Shown here: one piece after another, positions 1 to 5,209 of the stretch
Layout of the letters: every line of letters starts with the position of its first letter
Position numbering within the stretch: position 1 is the stretch's first letter
Assembly (NCBI GenBank): GCA_036505875.1
Contig: DASXSR010000380.1
Coordinates: 1 to 5,209 of the forward strand
Reading direction: 5' to 3'
Length of the DNA stretch: 5,209 nt
Origin: Onstottus_A sp036505875
GTDB lineage: Bacteria; Acidobacteriota; Blastocatellia; UBA7656
Notes under the pieces: model-generated
Seen by the model: the letters and a program-made list of their open reading frames with translations, nothing else
Told to the model about the DNA's origin: nothing
The model's database searches: none
Made by a program: the position numbers and the translations under genes

Positions 1-1
1 G

Positions 2-97
2 GGTCACGGGAGCTTTACGCCGCCTAGTGCGAGCCCCTCCTCGGGTGGCGCGACGGGTGGCTCGACGCCGTCGCATGGTTCGCACAAGCAGAACTGA
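2..97 (+). CDS. C-terminal end of an unidentified upstream gene (partial)
   Basis: This frame is open from the left edge to a TGA at 95-97 and encodes 31 residues, rich in Ser, Gly, Pro and Thr and ending in GSHKQN. The composition suggests a disordered tail, so the family cannot be named. It is preferred over the neighbouring frame, which is open to about 188, because its stop lies 24 nt before a strong terminator-like hairpin, while the other frame would run through that hairpin. The other frame also gives an Arg-rich peptide that looks like a shadow translation. The gene start lies outside the window. Confidence 0.4.
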   Translation, partial: GHGSFTPPSASPSSGGATGGSTPSHGSHKQN

Positions 98-121
98 AAC
101 GACAATCACGCATCCTGTAAT

Positions 122-158
122 GAGAGGCGCTCCTGCTCACAAGCAGGCGCGCCTCTTT
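122..158 (+). terminator. Terminator-like hairpin after the upstream partial gene
   Basis: AGAGGCGC (123-130) pairs perfectly with GCGCCTCT (149-156). After one T/C mismatch, CCTGCT (132-137) pairs with AGCAGG (142-147) around a CACA loop. G122 with T157 adds a possible wobble pair. The stem is long and GC-rich, but only three T residues follow (156-158), so it is an imperfect intrinsic terminator. Its place between a stop codon and the next promoter region supports the call. The near-symmetry means it could also act on the other strand, but no gene converges on it there. Confidence 0.65.
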
Positions 159-173
159 GCTGTCAGACACTTC

Positions 174-202
174 TTCCAATCAAAATAGAATCGGGCTAGA
201 AT
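174..202 (+). promoter_or_regulatory. Candidate sigma70-type promoter for the nuclease/acyl-CoA synthetase unit
   Basis: TAGAAT occurs twice, at 186-191 and 197-202, each matching the TATAAT consensus at five of six positions. The second copy has a poor -35 candidate (TTCCAA, 174-179) at 17 nt spacing and would start transcription near 209, leaving about 21 nt before the ATG. The first could use CAGACA (164-169) at 16 nt spacing. The placement between a terminator and a gene start is right, but the -35 elements are weak. Confidence 0.3.
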
Positions 203-218
203 CGCTTACGGATCCTGT

Positions 219-223
219 GGGAG
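219..223 (+). promoter_or_regulatory. Ribosome binding site of the NYN nuclease gene
   Basis: GGGAG lies 6 nt before the ATG at 230. The sequence and spacing are good and support that ATG as the start. Confidence 0.65.
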
Positions 224-229
224 CGCCGA

Positions 230-712
230 ATGTCCTACATCGTTGATGGCAACAACGTGATGGGCCAAACGCCCGGCTGGCATCGCGACAAACCAAAAGC
301 TCGGCGGCTGCTGCTGGAAAAGCTGGCGAATTTTGCCAGATCAAAGCGGGCTCGAGTGACTGCGGTCTTTGACGGCGCGCCCGATCGGTTGTTACCGGAA
401 GGCTCCGCCTTTCGCGGCGTCCACGTATTGTACGCCGAGCGGGGCTCCGACGCCGACAGTCGGATCGAGGGTCTAGTTGAGGCTTCCCGAAATCCGCGCG
501 GATTGACCGTGGTCACTTCGGATCGCCATCTCGCGTCCGTTGTGCGAGCGCGAGGAGCACGCGTGATGCGATCGGGCGAGTTCAGAAAGCAACTCGAAAG
601 CGCGCTCGAACGCAGTCCGAAGAATGATGACGAGGAGTCTGAGGTTGGCGATCTCAATGAGTGGCTCCGATACTTTGGCTCATTGCCGGAAGACGATAGC
701 ATAGGCTCGTAA
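230..712 (+). CDS. NYN/PIN-like domain RNA-binding nuclease, YacP/Rae1 type
   Basis: This is a 160-residue cytoplasmic protein. The N-terminus carries VDGNNVMG (Asp6), the signature of the NYN (YacP-like, formerly DUF901) branch of the PIN-like nucleases. Further acidic residues sit where the family expects them: Asp48 in VFDGAPD, Asp74 and Asp76 in GSDADSRIE, and Asp98 in VTSDRHL. Together they would form a Mg-binding nuclease centre. In Bacillus subtilis the relative Rae1 (YacP) is a ribosome-associated endoribonuclease. A similar role in RNA cleavage is an inference here. After residue 126 comes an acidic linker, then a tail with DLNEWLRYFG near 141-150. The length fits the family. The start is supported by a GGGAG site. 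The acyl-CoA synthetase gene starts 14 nt after the stop, which suggests co-transcription. The family assignment is confident; the substrate is unknown. Confidence 0.88.
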   Translation: MSYIVDGNNVMGQTPGWHRDKPKARRLLLEKLANFARSKRARVTAVFDGAPDRLLPEGSAFRGVHVLYAERGSDADSRIEGLVEASRNPRGLTVVTSDRHLASVVRARGARVMRSGEFRKQLESALERSPKNDDEESEVGDLNEWLRYFGSLPEDDSIGS

Positions 713-714
713 AC

Positions 715-719
715 GGGAG
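715..719 (+). promoter_or_regulatory. Ribosome binding site of the acyl-CoA synthetase gene
   Basis: GGGAG (followed by AAG) lies 7 nt before the ATG at 727, within the 14-nt gap after the nuclease stop codon. It fixes the start of the synthetase and supports translation from a shared transcript. Confidence 0.65.
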
Positions 720-726
720 AAGCGAT

Positions 727-2394
727 ATGTCCGCCGAAGCTCTTGAAGGACCCAGCGCTTACAGTGACGTCTCCGTGGGCGAGCTGCTGACGCGTTTGGC
801 TCGAGATTATCCCGAGCGTGAAGCATTAATCTATCCCGATCGCGGGCTCCGATATGATTTCAGCCAGCTCGAATGGCTCGCGCGGAAGATTGCGAAGGGG
901 CTGCTCAGCCTCGGCATCGAAACGGGTGACCGCGTCGCTCTGTGGGCGCCAAACATACCGGAGTGGGTTGTGCTCCAGTTCGCGCTGGCGAAGATCGGAG
1001 CAATTTTGGTCACAGTCAACACCAGCCTTCGCGCTGCCGAAATCGAGTTCCTATTGAGGCAGTCGGAAACCAGCACTTTGATTACCGTCGCCGGCGTTCG
1101 CGATGTTGATTACGTCGAAACAATTTACGAGATAGTCCCCGAGCTGCGACGGTCGCAGGAAGTCGGCTTGCGATCGATGGCACTGCCGTTCCTGCGCAAC
1201 GTCATTTACATCGGCGAGGAACATCCTGACGGAATGATTCGGTACGACTCTCTGTTATCGATGTCTGAGAACGTTAGCGACGAACAGTTGGACGCGCAAA
1301 TCGGGATTCAGAGCTTGGACACGGTTATCAACATGCAATACACCTCTGGGACGACCGGCTTCCCGAAAGGAGTAATGCTCACCAACCGCAACATAGTCAA
1401 CAACGGCTACTGGTTCGGAGAAGGGCTCGGGCTGACGTTTCGCGACAAAGTATGCGTGCCGGTTCCTTTCTTTCATTGCTTCGGCTGCGTGATTGGCGTG
1501 CTGGGCGCTTACACGCACGTCGCTGCGCTGGTTCCGCTTGAGAGCTTCGATCCGCTGCGTGTGCTTCAGCATATCGAGCGAGAGCGATGCACGACGCTTT
1601 ATGGCGTGCCGACGATGTTCATCGCGGAGCTGGAACAATTGGACTATCACAATCTCGATATGTCGAGTTTGAGGACTGGGATTATGGCCGGCGCGTTGTG
1701 CCCGGAGCCGCTGATGCGCAAGGTGATGGAACGGATGAACCTAACTGAATTGGCTATCGCGTACGGTCTCACGGAGGCGTCGCCCGGAATCACCTTGACA
1801 CCGCGCACCGACAGCGTGGAGCTTCGCACACAGACGGTGGGTCGCGCGCTCCCGGAGGTTGAAGTGAAGATCATCGATCCGGCAACCGGCGAAGATTGCG
1901 CAGCCGGTCAGCCCGGAGAATTGTGTTGTCGCGGTTACAATGTGATGAAAGGCTATTACAACAATCCGAAGGCGACGGCCGAAGCAATTGACCAGGATGA
2001 TTGGCTCCACACGGGTGATCAAGGCACGATGGACTCTGCCGGTTATGTAAGAATAACCGGGCGCATAAAAGAGTTGATTATTCGCGGCGGCGAAAATATT
2101 GCTCCCAAGGAGATCGAAGATTTGTTGCGTCGCAATCCGAAGATAATGGACGTGTATGTTTACGGCGTGCCCGATGAACGGCTGGGCGAGGACGTCGCAG
2201 CGGCCGTTAAGCTGAACCAGGGCGAAGCGGCGACGGCCGACGAGATTCGGGCTTTTTGCGAGGGACGCATTGCCAGGTTTAAGATCCCGCGTCACGTTCG
2301 GTTCGTCGACTCATTCCCGATGACCGCCTCGGGTAAGGTGCAGAAGTTCAAGCTGCGCGAGATGCACGTCCGCGAGCAGAACGGAGTTGAGTAG
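727..2394 (+). CDS. Fatty acyl-CoA synthetase (AMP-forming, ACSF2/FadD-like)
   Basis: This 555-residue enzyme of the ANL adenylate-forming superfamily activates a carboxylic acid with ATP to an acyl-AMP and transfers it to CoA. The order of motifs is complete. The P-loop YTSGTTGFPKG is at 205-215, the adenine-side motif YGLTE at 346-350, and WLHTGD at 426-431 with ribose-binding Asp431. The hinge region GRIKELIIRGGENI starts at 445, and the C-terminal MTASGKVQK (532-540) carries the catalytic Lys537. There is no signal peptide or membrane segment. Length and motif wording (MKGYYNNPKATAEAID, IIRGGENIAPKEIE) resemble medium/long-chain acyl-CoA synthetases of the ACSF2/FadD type, so a role in fatty-acid activation for beta-oxidation or lipid synthesis is likely. 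Chain length cannot be read from the sequence, and another aryl or short-chain acid is possible. It probably shares a transcript with the upstream nuclease. Confidence 0.92.
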   Translation: MSAEALEGPSAYSDVSVGELLTRLARDYPEREALIYPDRGLRYDFSQLEWLARKIAKGLLSLGIETGDRVALWAPNIPEWVVLQFALAKIGAILVTVNTSLRAAEIEFLLRQSETSTLITVAGVRDVDYVETIYEIVPELRRSQEVGLRSMALPFLRNVIYIGEEHPDGMIRYDSLLSMSENVSDEQLDAQIGIQSLDTVINMQYTSGTTGFPKGVMLTNRNIVNNGYWFGEGLGLTFRDKVCVPVPFFHCFGCVIGVLGAYTHVAALVPLESFDPLRVLQHIERERCTTLYGVPTMFIAELEQLDYHNLDMSSLRTGIMAGALCPEPLMRKVMERMNLTELAIAYGLTEASPGITLTPRTDSVELRTQTVGRALPEVEVKIIDPATGEDCAAGQPGELCCRGYNVMKGYYNNPKATAEAIDQDDWLHTGDQGTMDSAGYVRITGRIKELIIRGGENIAPKEIEDLLRRNPKIMDVYVYGVPDERLGEDVAAAVKLNQGEAATADEIRAFCEGRIARFKIPRHVRFVDSFPMTASGKVQKFKLREMHVREQNGVE

Positions 2395-2410
2395 CGCCAA
2401 AACGGCAGGA

Positions 2411-3892
2411 TTAGTGCTTGATCTTTGCCCACGCCGTTTGCACGTCGAATCCCGGACTGGTCTCGTTTGTGTGGCAGCTTGCGCATGCAGTTTGAATGTT
2501 TGACATGCGGCCGTATCCCCTACCGGGCTTCGCGACGTGGTCGCGGCCAGGCCCGTGACACTGCTCGCATTCGATGTTTTGAGTTTTGCTCCCGATGTCA
2601 GCTTTCGCCCCACTCGCATGGCAGTCAAGGCAGCTTACTTCAAACTCCGCTCCTCGCAACAAAAGCGAGTTGGCAGTCCGAGCATGCGGTCCGTTGAGCC
2701 ATTTCATATACTGAGCTATGTGGCACTTATTACACGCTGCGCTGGACACGTATCCAGATGACTCCGATTGCTCCGTCTTATCACGCGTTTGTCCTTTTCC
2801 GCTGAGCAGCCACTGACTAAGAAGGCCTTTTGAATTGTTCCTCGCCTGAATCTCGGCATTGTTGGCCGCGTCTACGAATTCTTTAATCGCGGCGTCTTCA
2901 GGAATCGCAGCTTCGTCGAGTGCTATGAAACGCTGCCACGTCGAGAATTGTCCGGCGGGGTTTCTATAGAAGCGAAGCTCGCCCAGCATTCGCGTTTCGA
3001 ACGGCGTAAACACGATTAGCGTGCGCCCCACGTAGAGAGGAGGTGTGAACGTCTCTCCGTTTCCATCGATGATGACATCAACATTTGGGGCTTCGCGCGC
3101 GATGCGAGCGGCCTCTTGCGTGCTGACCTTTGCGAGCACTATTACGACATCGGCTTTCTGCTTTGCTTCGATCGCTTTTAGCTTGGCCGCTTCAGCAGGA
3201 TCCGCGATCTTGAACCCAGTCGGAGGGGGCGGGTCGGTTTCGGTGAGTCCGATAAGCGCCACTCGAATCCGCTTTGCAGACTTGGCTTGCCTCGCAGGAA
3301 TGTCCCGAATAATGTAAGGACGAAGAGTCTGCGCGACCGGCGACTCGCTGCCGATGTTGGCCGAAACCAGGCGCTTCAACAGTGGTTCGTTTGGGGATCG
3401 CTTGCTAACCTGCGAAAAATAACGCAGGTCATGTGACGAGACATTTACGACATCGACACCCAGCTCGCGATACGCTTTCAGGATCCAATCGTCTTTGGCG
3501 GCGGCGTCGGAACGGAGAGAGCCGTGGGCAGCCCGGTCATCGGCCATGAAGTTGCCGGTTTCGACTAGCACCGATGGAATCTGCCCAAGTCGCTCGCGAA
3601 ACTGTCTTAAGTACCTGGCACGACGTGTCAGGCCGCCGTAGCGCGGCCCGTGTCAGCCGCATGGGTCGAGGCTGCCGTGGGTATCGCCGGTGAAGTGCAC
3701 CGCAAACAGTGCTCCGTCGTCGACGCCGGTACGCTGCTCGAACGGCACATTCATTCCTACCATCTCGAACATGCGTCCTGATTGGTCTTGAGCAGCAGTC
3801 ATGCCTCGGTTCAAGCTCAAAAAAGTGACAAGCACGCTTGTCGAGAGAGTTATGACGAGCTTTAGCCCTTTGTTCGCCGTTTGATTTCCCAT
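2411..3892 (-). CDS. Exported metallophosphatase-like/tetraheme cytochrome c fusion with in-frame TGA (candidate selenoprotein)
   Basis: Read through one TGA (3655-3653), this gene gives 493 residues. Residues 1 to about 33 look like a Sec signal peptide, with Lys8 and Lys11 followed by LVITLSTSVLVTFLSL. The UshA/calcineurin-like domain has FTGDTHG (Asp70, His72), PCG plus the TGA residue (Cys78, residue 80), GGLTRRA, VETGN near 110-114 and a degenerate GNGE at 277-280 in place of GHxH. After a polar linker near 364-380 come four CXXCH heme sites at 387, 421, 442 and 470, with His403 and His452 as possible distal ligands, as in c554-type cytochromes. A periplasmic electron-transfer role is inferred; the phosphatase activity is probably lost. 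The start is uncertain. ATG 3892 best fits the signal peptide but lacks a Shine-Dalgarno site. ATG 3943 has GAGAGA 9 nt upstream. ATG 3988 is also in frame. If the TGA is a true stop, this is a recently broken gene. Confidence 0.75.
3619..3650 (-). promoter_or_regulatory. Candidate bacterial SECIS region just downstream of the TGA
   Basis: Two competing mRNA folds can be drawn. Fold A pairs 3650-3643 with 3636-3629 (8 bp including one G-U) around a 6-nt loop GCUACG; it is the more stable, but its loop starts only 11 nt after the UGA. Fold B pairs 3640-3635 with 3624-3619 (6 bp including two G-U) around the loop GGCCUGACAC. This loop begins with GG 19 nt after the UGA, the place where E. coli fdhF, as I recall it, has its loop GG. 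Both are hand-drawn. Bacterial SECIS elements are loosely conserved, so the call is tentative. Confidence 0.35.
3653..3655 (-). other. In-frame TGA, candidate selenocysteine codon
   Basis: The minus strand reads CCA TGC GGC TGA CAC GGG at this point. The TGA is in the same frame as the signal peptide upstream and the four heme motifs downstream. It replaces the second Cys of a PCGC motif typical of this family, one base away from TGC. With selenocysteine the motif is Cys-Gly-Sec. The 27 codons after it (HGPRYGGLTRRARYL and onward) read as normal family sequence. No selenocysteine machinery gene lies in this window. Confidence 0.6.
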
Positions 3893-3992
3893 TTTCAACG
3901 TTGGAACAATGTAAGTCGAAGAGGCTCCGTTTCGCAAGATCATACTTTGAAATCTCTCGATCCTGAATGGAATTAACAAAGACTTCATATCC

Positions 3993-4010
3993 TCGTCACA
4001 AATTGGTAAC
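3993..4010 (+). promoter_or_regulatory. PhoB-box-like 11-bp direct repeat upstream of pstS
   Basis: TCGTCAC (3993-3999), an AAAT spacer and TGGTAAC (4004-4010) form two 7-nt half sites with an 11-bp period, identical to each other at five of seven positions. This is the layout of the E. coli Pho box (CTGTCAT, 4 nt, CTGTCAT). The match to the consensus is partial, four and three of seven. The 10-nt gap to the -10 at 4021 is the same as I recall for E. coli phoA. Position upstream of pstS, a classic PhoB target, adds support. Confidence 0.45.
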
Positions 4011-4020
4011 GCCGCGAGCC

Positions 4021-4026
4021 TATACT
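4021..4026 (+). promoter_or_regulatory. -10 element of the pstS promoter
   Basis: TATACT matches TATAAT at five of six positions. No good -35 hexamer exists at 16-18 nt; the PhoB-like repeat occupies that place, as in activator-dependent pho promoters. Transcription would begin near 4033, directly at the pstS ATG. Confidence 0.45.
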
Positions 4027-4033
4027 GGCTTCC

Positions 4034-5116
4034 ATGAAACGACGGATCAAAATGAACAACATGATTGCAGCGCTTATTCTAGTGGCGCTGTCCACGCTCG
4101 CGTTGCCGGCGTGCAAGGGCTCTCGCGATGGGAACGCCGAGGTGCGATTGCAAGGGGCGGGCGCAACTTTTCCAAACCCGCTCTACCAAAAATGGTTCAG
4201 CGAGTACAACAAGGCTCACGCAAACGTGAGGTTTGATTATCAATCGATAGGGTCGGGTGGCGGCATCAAACAAATATCCGAGAAAACCGTCGACTTCGGC
4301 GGATCAGACGCCCCGATGAAAGATGACGACCTAAAAGCAGCCAAAGGCGAGATTCTTCACATACCGACCGTGCTGGGCGCCGACGTCATCACTTATAACC
4401 TTCAAGGCGTTTCGACCGATCTTAAGCTTACCCCCGAAGCGATTGCTGGAATCTTCCTCGGCAGCATAAAGAAGTGGAACGATCCGCAGATAGCTTCGCC
4501 CAACCCTGGAGTCAACCTGCCTGCTGCCGACATTACGGTCGTGCATCGCTCGGAAGCAAGCGGCACGACTTTCGTCTTCACAGATTACTTATCGAAGGTC
4601 AGCCCGGAGTGGAAAGAAAAAGTCGGCGCGGGTACCGCCGTCAACTGGCCCGCCGGCATCGGCGCGAAAGGCAATGAAATGGTCACGGGCCAGGTTAAGC
4701 AAACACCCAATTCGATCGGCTACGTTGAGTTGATATACGCCGAGCAGAACAAACTTCCCTATGCGTTGGTGAAGAACTCATCCGGTCAGTTCGTACAACC
4801 CACTCTTGATTCGATCACTGCGGCAGCCGCGGGCGTCGCGAGCCAGATGCCCGACGATCTGAGAGTGTCGATCACCAACGCTTCAGGCGCTGACGCTTAT
4901 CCGATCTCATCGTTCACTTATCTCCTTGTCTACAAAGAACAGCAGGATCAAGCCAAGGGAAAAGGGCTGGTGGATTTTCTGTGGTGGGCGATTCACGATG
5001 GCGAACAAATGTCGAAGGACTTGCTCTACGCGCCGCTGCCTCCCACGGTCGTCGAGAAGACTGAGCGTAAGATCAAATCGATAACCTATCAGGGCAAGCC
5101 GCTTCTTTCGGCTTAG
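4034..5116 (+). CDS. pstS: Phosphate ABC transporter substrate-binding lipoprotein PstS
   Basis: This 360-residue periplasmic phosphate-binding protein delivers phosphate to the PstCAB transporter. It begins with a lipoprotein signal peptide: basic MKRRIK, a hydrophobic stretch and the lipobox LPAC with Cys27 as the lipidation site. Phosphate-site motifs typical of PstS are present: GAGATFP (41-47, Thr45 and Phe46), SIGSGGG (71-77), FGGSDAP (88-94, Asp92) and HRSEASGTT (171-179, with Arg172, Ser176, Gly177 and Thr178). NSIGYVE (226-232) is also typical of the family. The length is normal. The start at 4034 is chosen because an internal Met at codon 7 would remove all basic residues of the signal peptide. 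No Shine-Dalgarno site precedes 4034, and the -10 box sits so close that the mRNA may be leaderless. A probable pstC start follows 29 nt after the stop, so this is the first gene of a pst operon, likely induced by phosphate starvation. Confidence 0.95.
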   Translation: MKRRIKMNNMIAALILVALSTLALPACKGSRDGNAEVRLQGAGATFPNPLYQKWFSEYNKAHANVRFDYQSIGSGGGIKQISEKTVDFGGSDAPMKDDDLKAAKGEILHIPTVLGADVITYNLQGVSTDLKLTPEAIAGIFLGSIKKWNDPQIASPNPGVNLPAADITVVHRSEASGTTFVFTDYLSKVSPEWKEKVGAGTAVNWPAGIGAKGNEMVTGQVKQTPNSIGYVELIYAEQNKLPYALVKNSSGQFVQPTLDSITAAAAGVASQMPDDLRVSITNASGADAYPISSFTYLLVYKEQQDQAKGKGLVDFLWWAIHDGEQMSKDLLYAPLPPTVVEKTERKIKSITYQGKPLLSA

Positions 5117-5145
5117 AACCCGCCTTTCGGGATTGGGCAGGAACC

Positions 5146-5209
5146 TTGAGCGCAAATGTCGAGCCTCCAACTCAATCGGCCGTCTCACCTTTTGCCGCGT
5201 TGATGGCAT
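5146..5209 (+). CDS. pstC: Probable start of phosphate permease gene pstC (partial)
   Basis: A frame open to the right edge starts with TTG at 5146 and reads LSANVEPPTQSAVSPFAALMA (the first residue would be Met). AGGAA at 5139-5143 is a Shine-Dalgarno-like site but lies only 2 nt before the TTG. The ATG at 5156 is in a different frame and stops after 15 codons, so it is not the start. A polar N-terminal tail ahead of the first membrane helix, and the position 29 nt after pstS, fit PstC, the inner-membrane permease subunit. No membrane segment is reached before the window ends, so the name rests mainly on gene order. Confidence 0.5.
   Translation, partial: MSANVEPPTQSAVSPFAALMA

Larger units (their letters stand above)
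3893..4033. other. Divergent intergenic region between the cytochrome gene and pstS
   Basis: This 141-nt region separates the two divergent starts, taking the cytochrome start as 3892. It is more AT-rich than the genes. On the plus strand it holds the PhoB-like repeat and -10 for pstS. On the minus strand a weak promoter can be drawn, TTGCGA (3937-3932), then 18 nt, then TACATT (3913-3908), which would leave a very short leader before 3892. If the cytochrome starts at 3943 or 3988, part of this region is coding and its promoter must lie closer to pstS. I see no terminator or riboswitch. Confidence 0.4.

Noticed and set aside
235..702. Long antisense open frame over the nuclease gene
   Set aside because: It mirrors the codon structure of the plus-strand nuclease, gives a Ser/Arg-rich product without recognisable motifs, and lacks a ribosome site.
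1741..2295. Antisense open frame of 184 residues inside the acyl-CoA synthetase gene
   Set aside because: The opposite strand carries all diagnostic ANL-superfamily motifs here, and the antisense product has no recognisable domain.
2411..3571. A separate 386-residue cytochrome gene starting at GTG 3571
   Set aside because: The sequence upstream in the same frame continues the protein family without interruption back to the TGA and beyond. A start at 3571 would lack a signal peptide, which c-type heme attachment needs, and has no convincing ribosome site.
3572..3652. A frameshift between the two halves of the cytochrome gene
   Set aside because: The distance between the halves is a multiple of three, and direct translation of the 27 intervening codons is open and family-like. 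Only the TGA interrupts the gene.
3653..3988. A separate small protein gene of 111 residues ending at the TGA
   Set aside because: It consists only of a signal peptide and the first motif of the metallophosphatase-like domain, and it is in frame with the rest of that domain downstream. It is the front part of the cytochrome gene.
5117..5130. Small hairpin CCCG-CCTTT-CGGG after pstS as a terminator
   Set aside because: It has a four-base-pair stem with no T tract, and the next gene appears to start 16 nt later. At most it is a weak processing or attenuation element.
5156..5203. ATG at 5156 as the start of the gene after pstS
   Set aside because: This frame reaches a TGA after 15 codons, whereas the TTG frame stays open to the window edge.

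Overview
The window looks like a chromosomal segment of a moderately GC-rich, soil-type Gram-negative bacterium. An Acidobacteriota host (Blastocatellia-like) is my best guess. It rests on the style of the PstS protein and on the exported metallophosphatase-like/multiheme cytochrome fusion. It is an inference from remembered families, not a search result.

Layout. Positions 2-97 hold the last 31 codons of a gene running in from the left, followed by a strong terminator-like hairpin (122-158). A two-gene plus-strand unit follows: a small NYN/PIN-like nuclease of the YacP/Rae1 type (230-712) and, 14 nt later, a full-length acyl-CoA synthetase (727-2394). Facing it tail to tail, 16 nt away, is a minus-strand gene (about 3892 down to 2411) for an exported protein with an N-terminal UshA/calcineurin-like domain and a C-terminal four-heme c554-like cytochrome domain. 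A short divergent intergenic region (3893-4033) leads to pstS (4034-5116), the periplasmic phosphate-binding lipoprotein. The probable start of pstC runs off the right edge (5146-5209).

Main point of interest. The minus-strand cytochrome gene is interrupted by a single in-frame TGA at 3655-3653. Reading through it gives one continuous protein with the signal peptide on one side and all four CXXCH heme sites on the other. The TGA falls at the second Cys of a family-typical PCGC motif, so readthrough with selenocysteine gives a Cys-Gly-Sec motif. The codons just after the TGA resemble those after the selenocysteine codon of E. coli fdhF, and SECIS-like folds can be drawn there. The gene is therefore best read as a candidate selenoprotein cytochrome. 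A recent nonsense mutation or a sequencing error remains possible. The metal-binding motifs of the phosphatase-like domain are largely degenerate, which fits a redox role better than phosphoester hydrolysis.

How the genes work together. The pst genes serve high-affinity phosphate uptake, and a PhoB-box-like repeat with phoA-like spacing to a -10 element lies just upstream of pstS. The nuclease and acyl-CoA synthetase are probably co-transcribed, but no functional link between them is evident.
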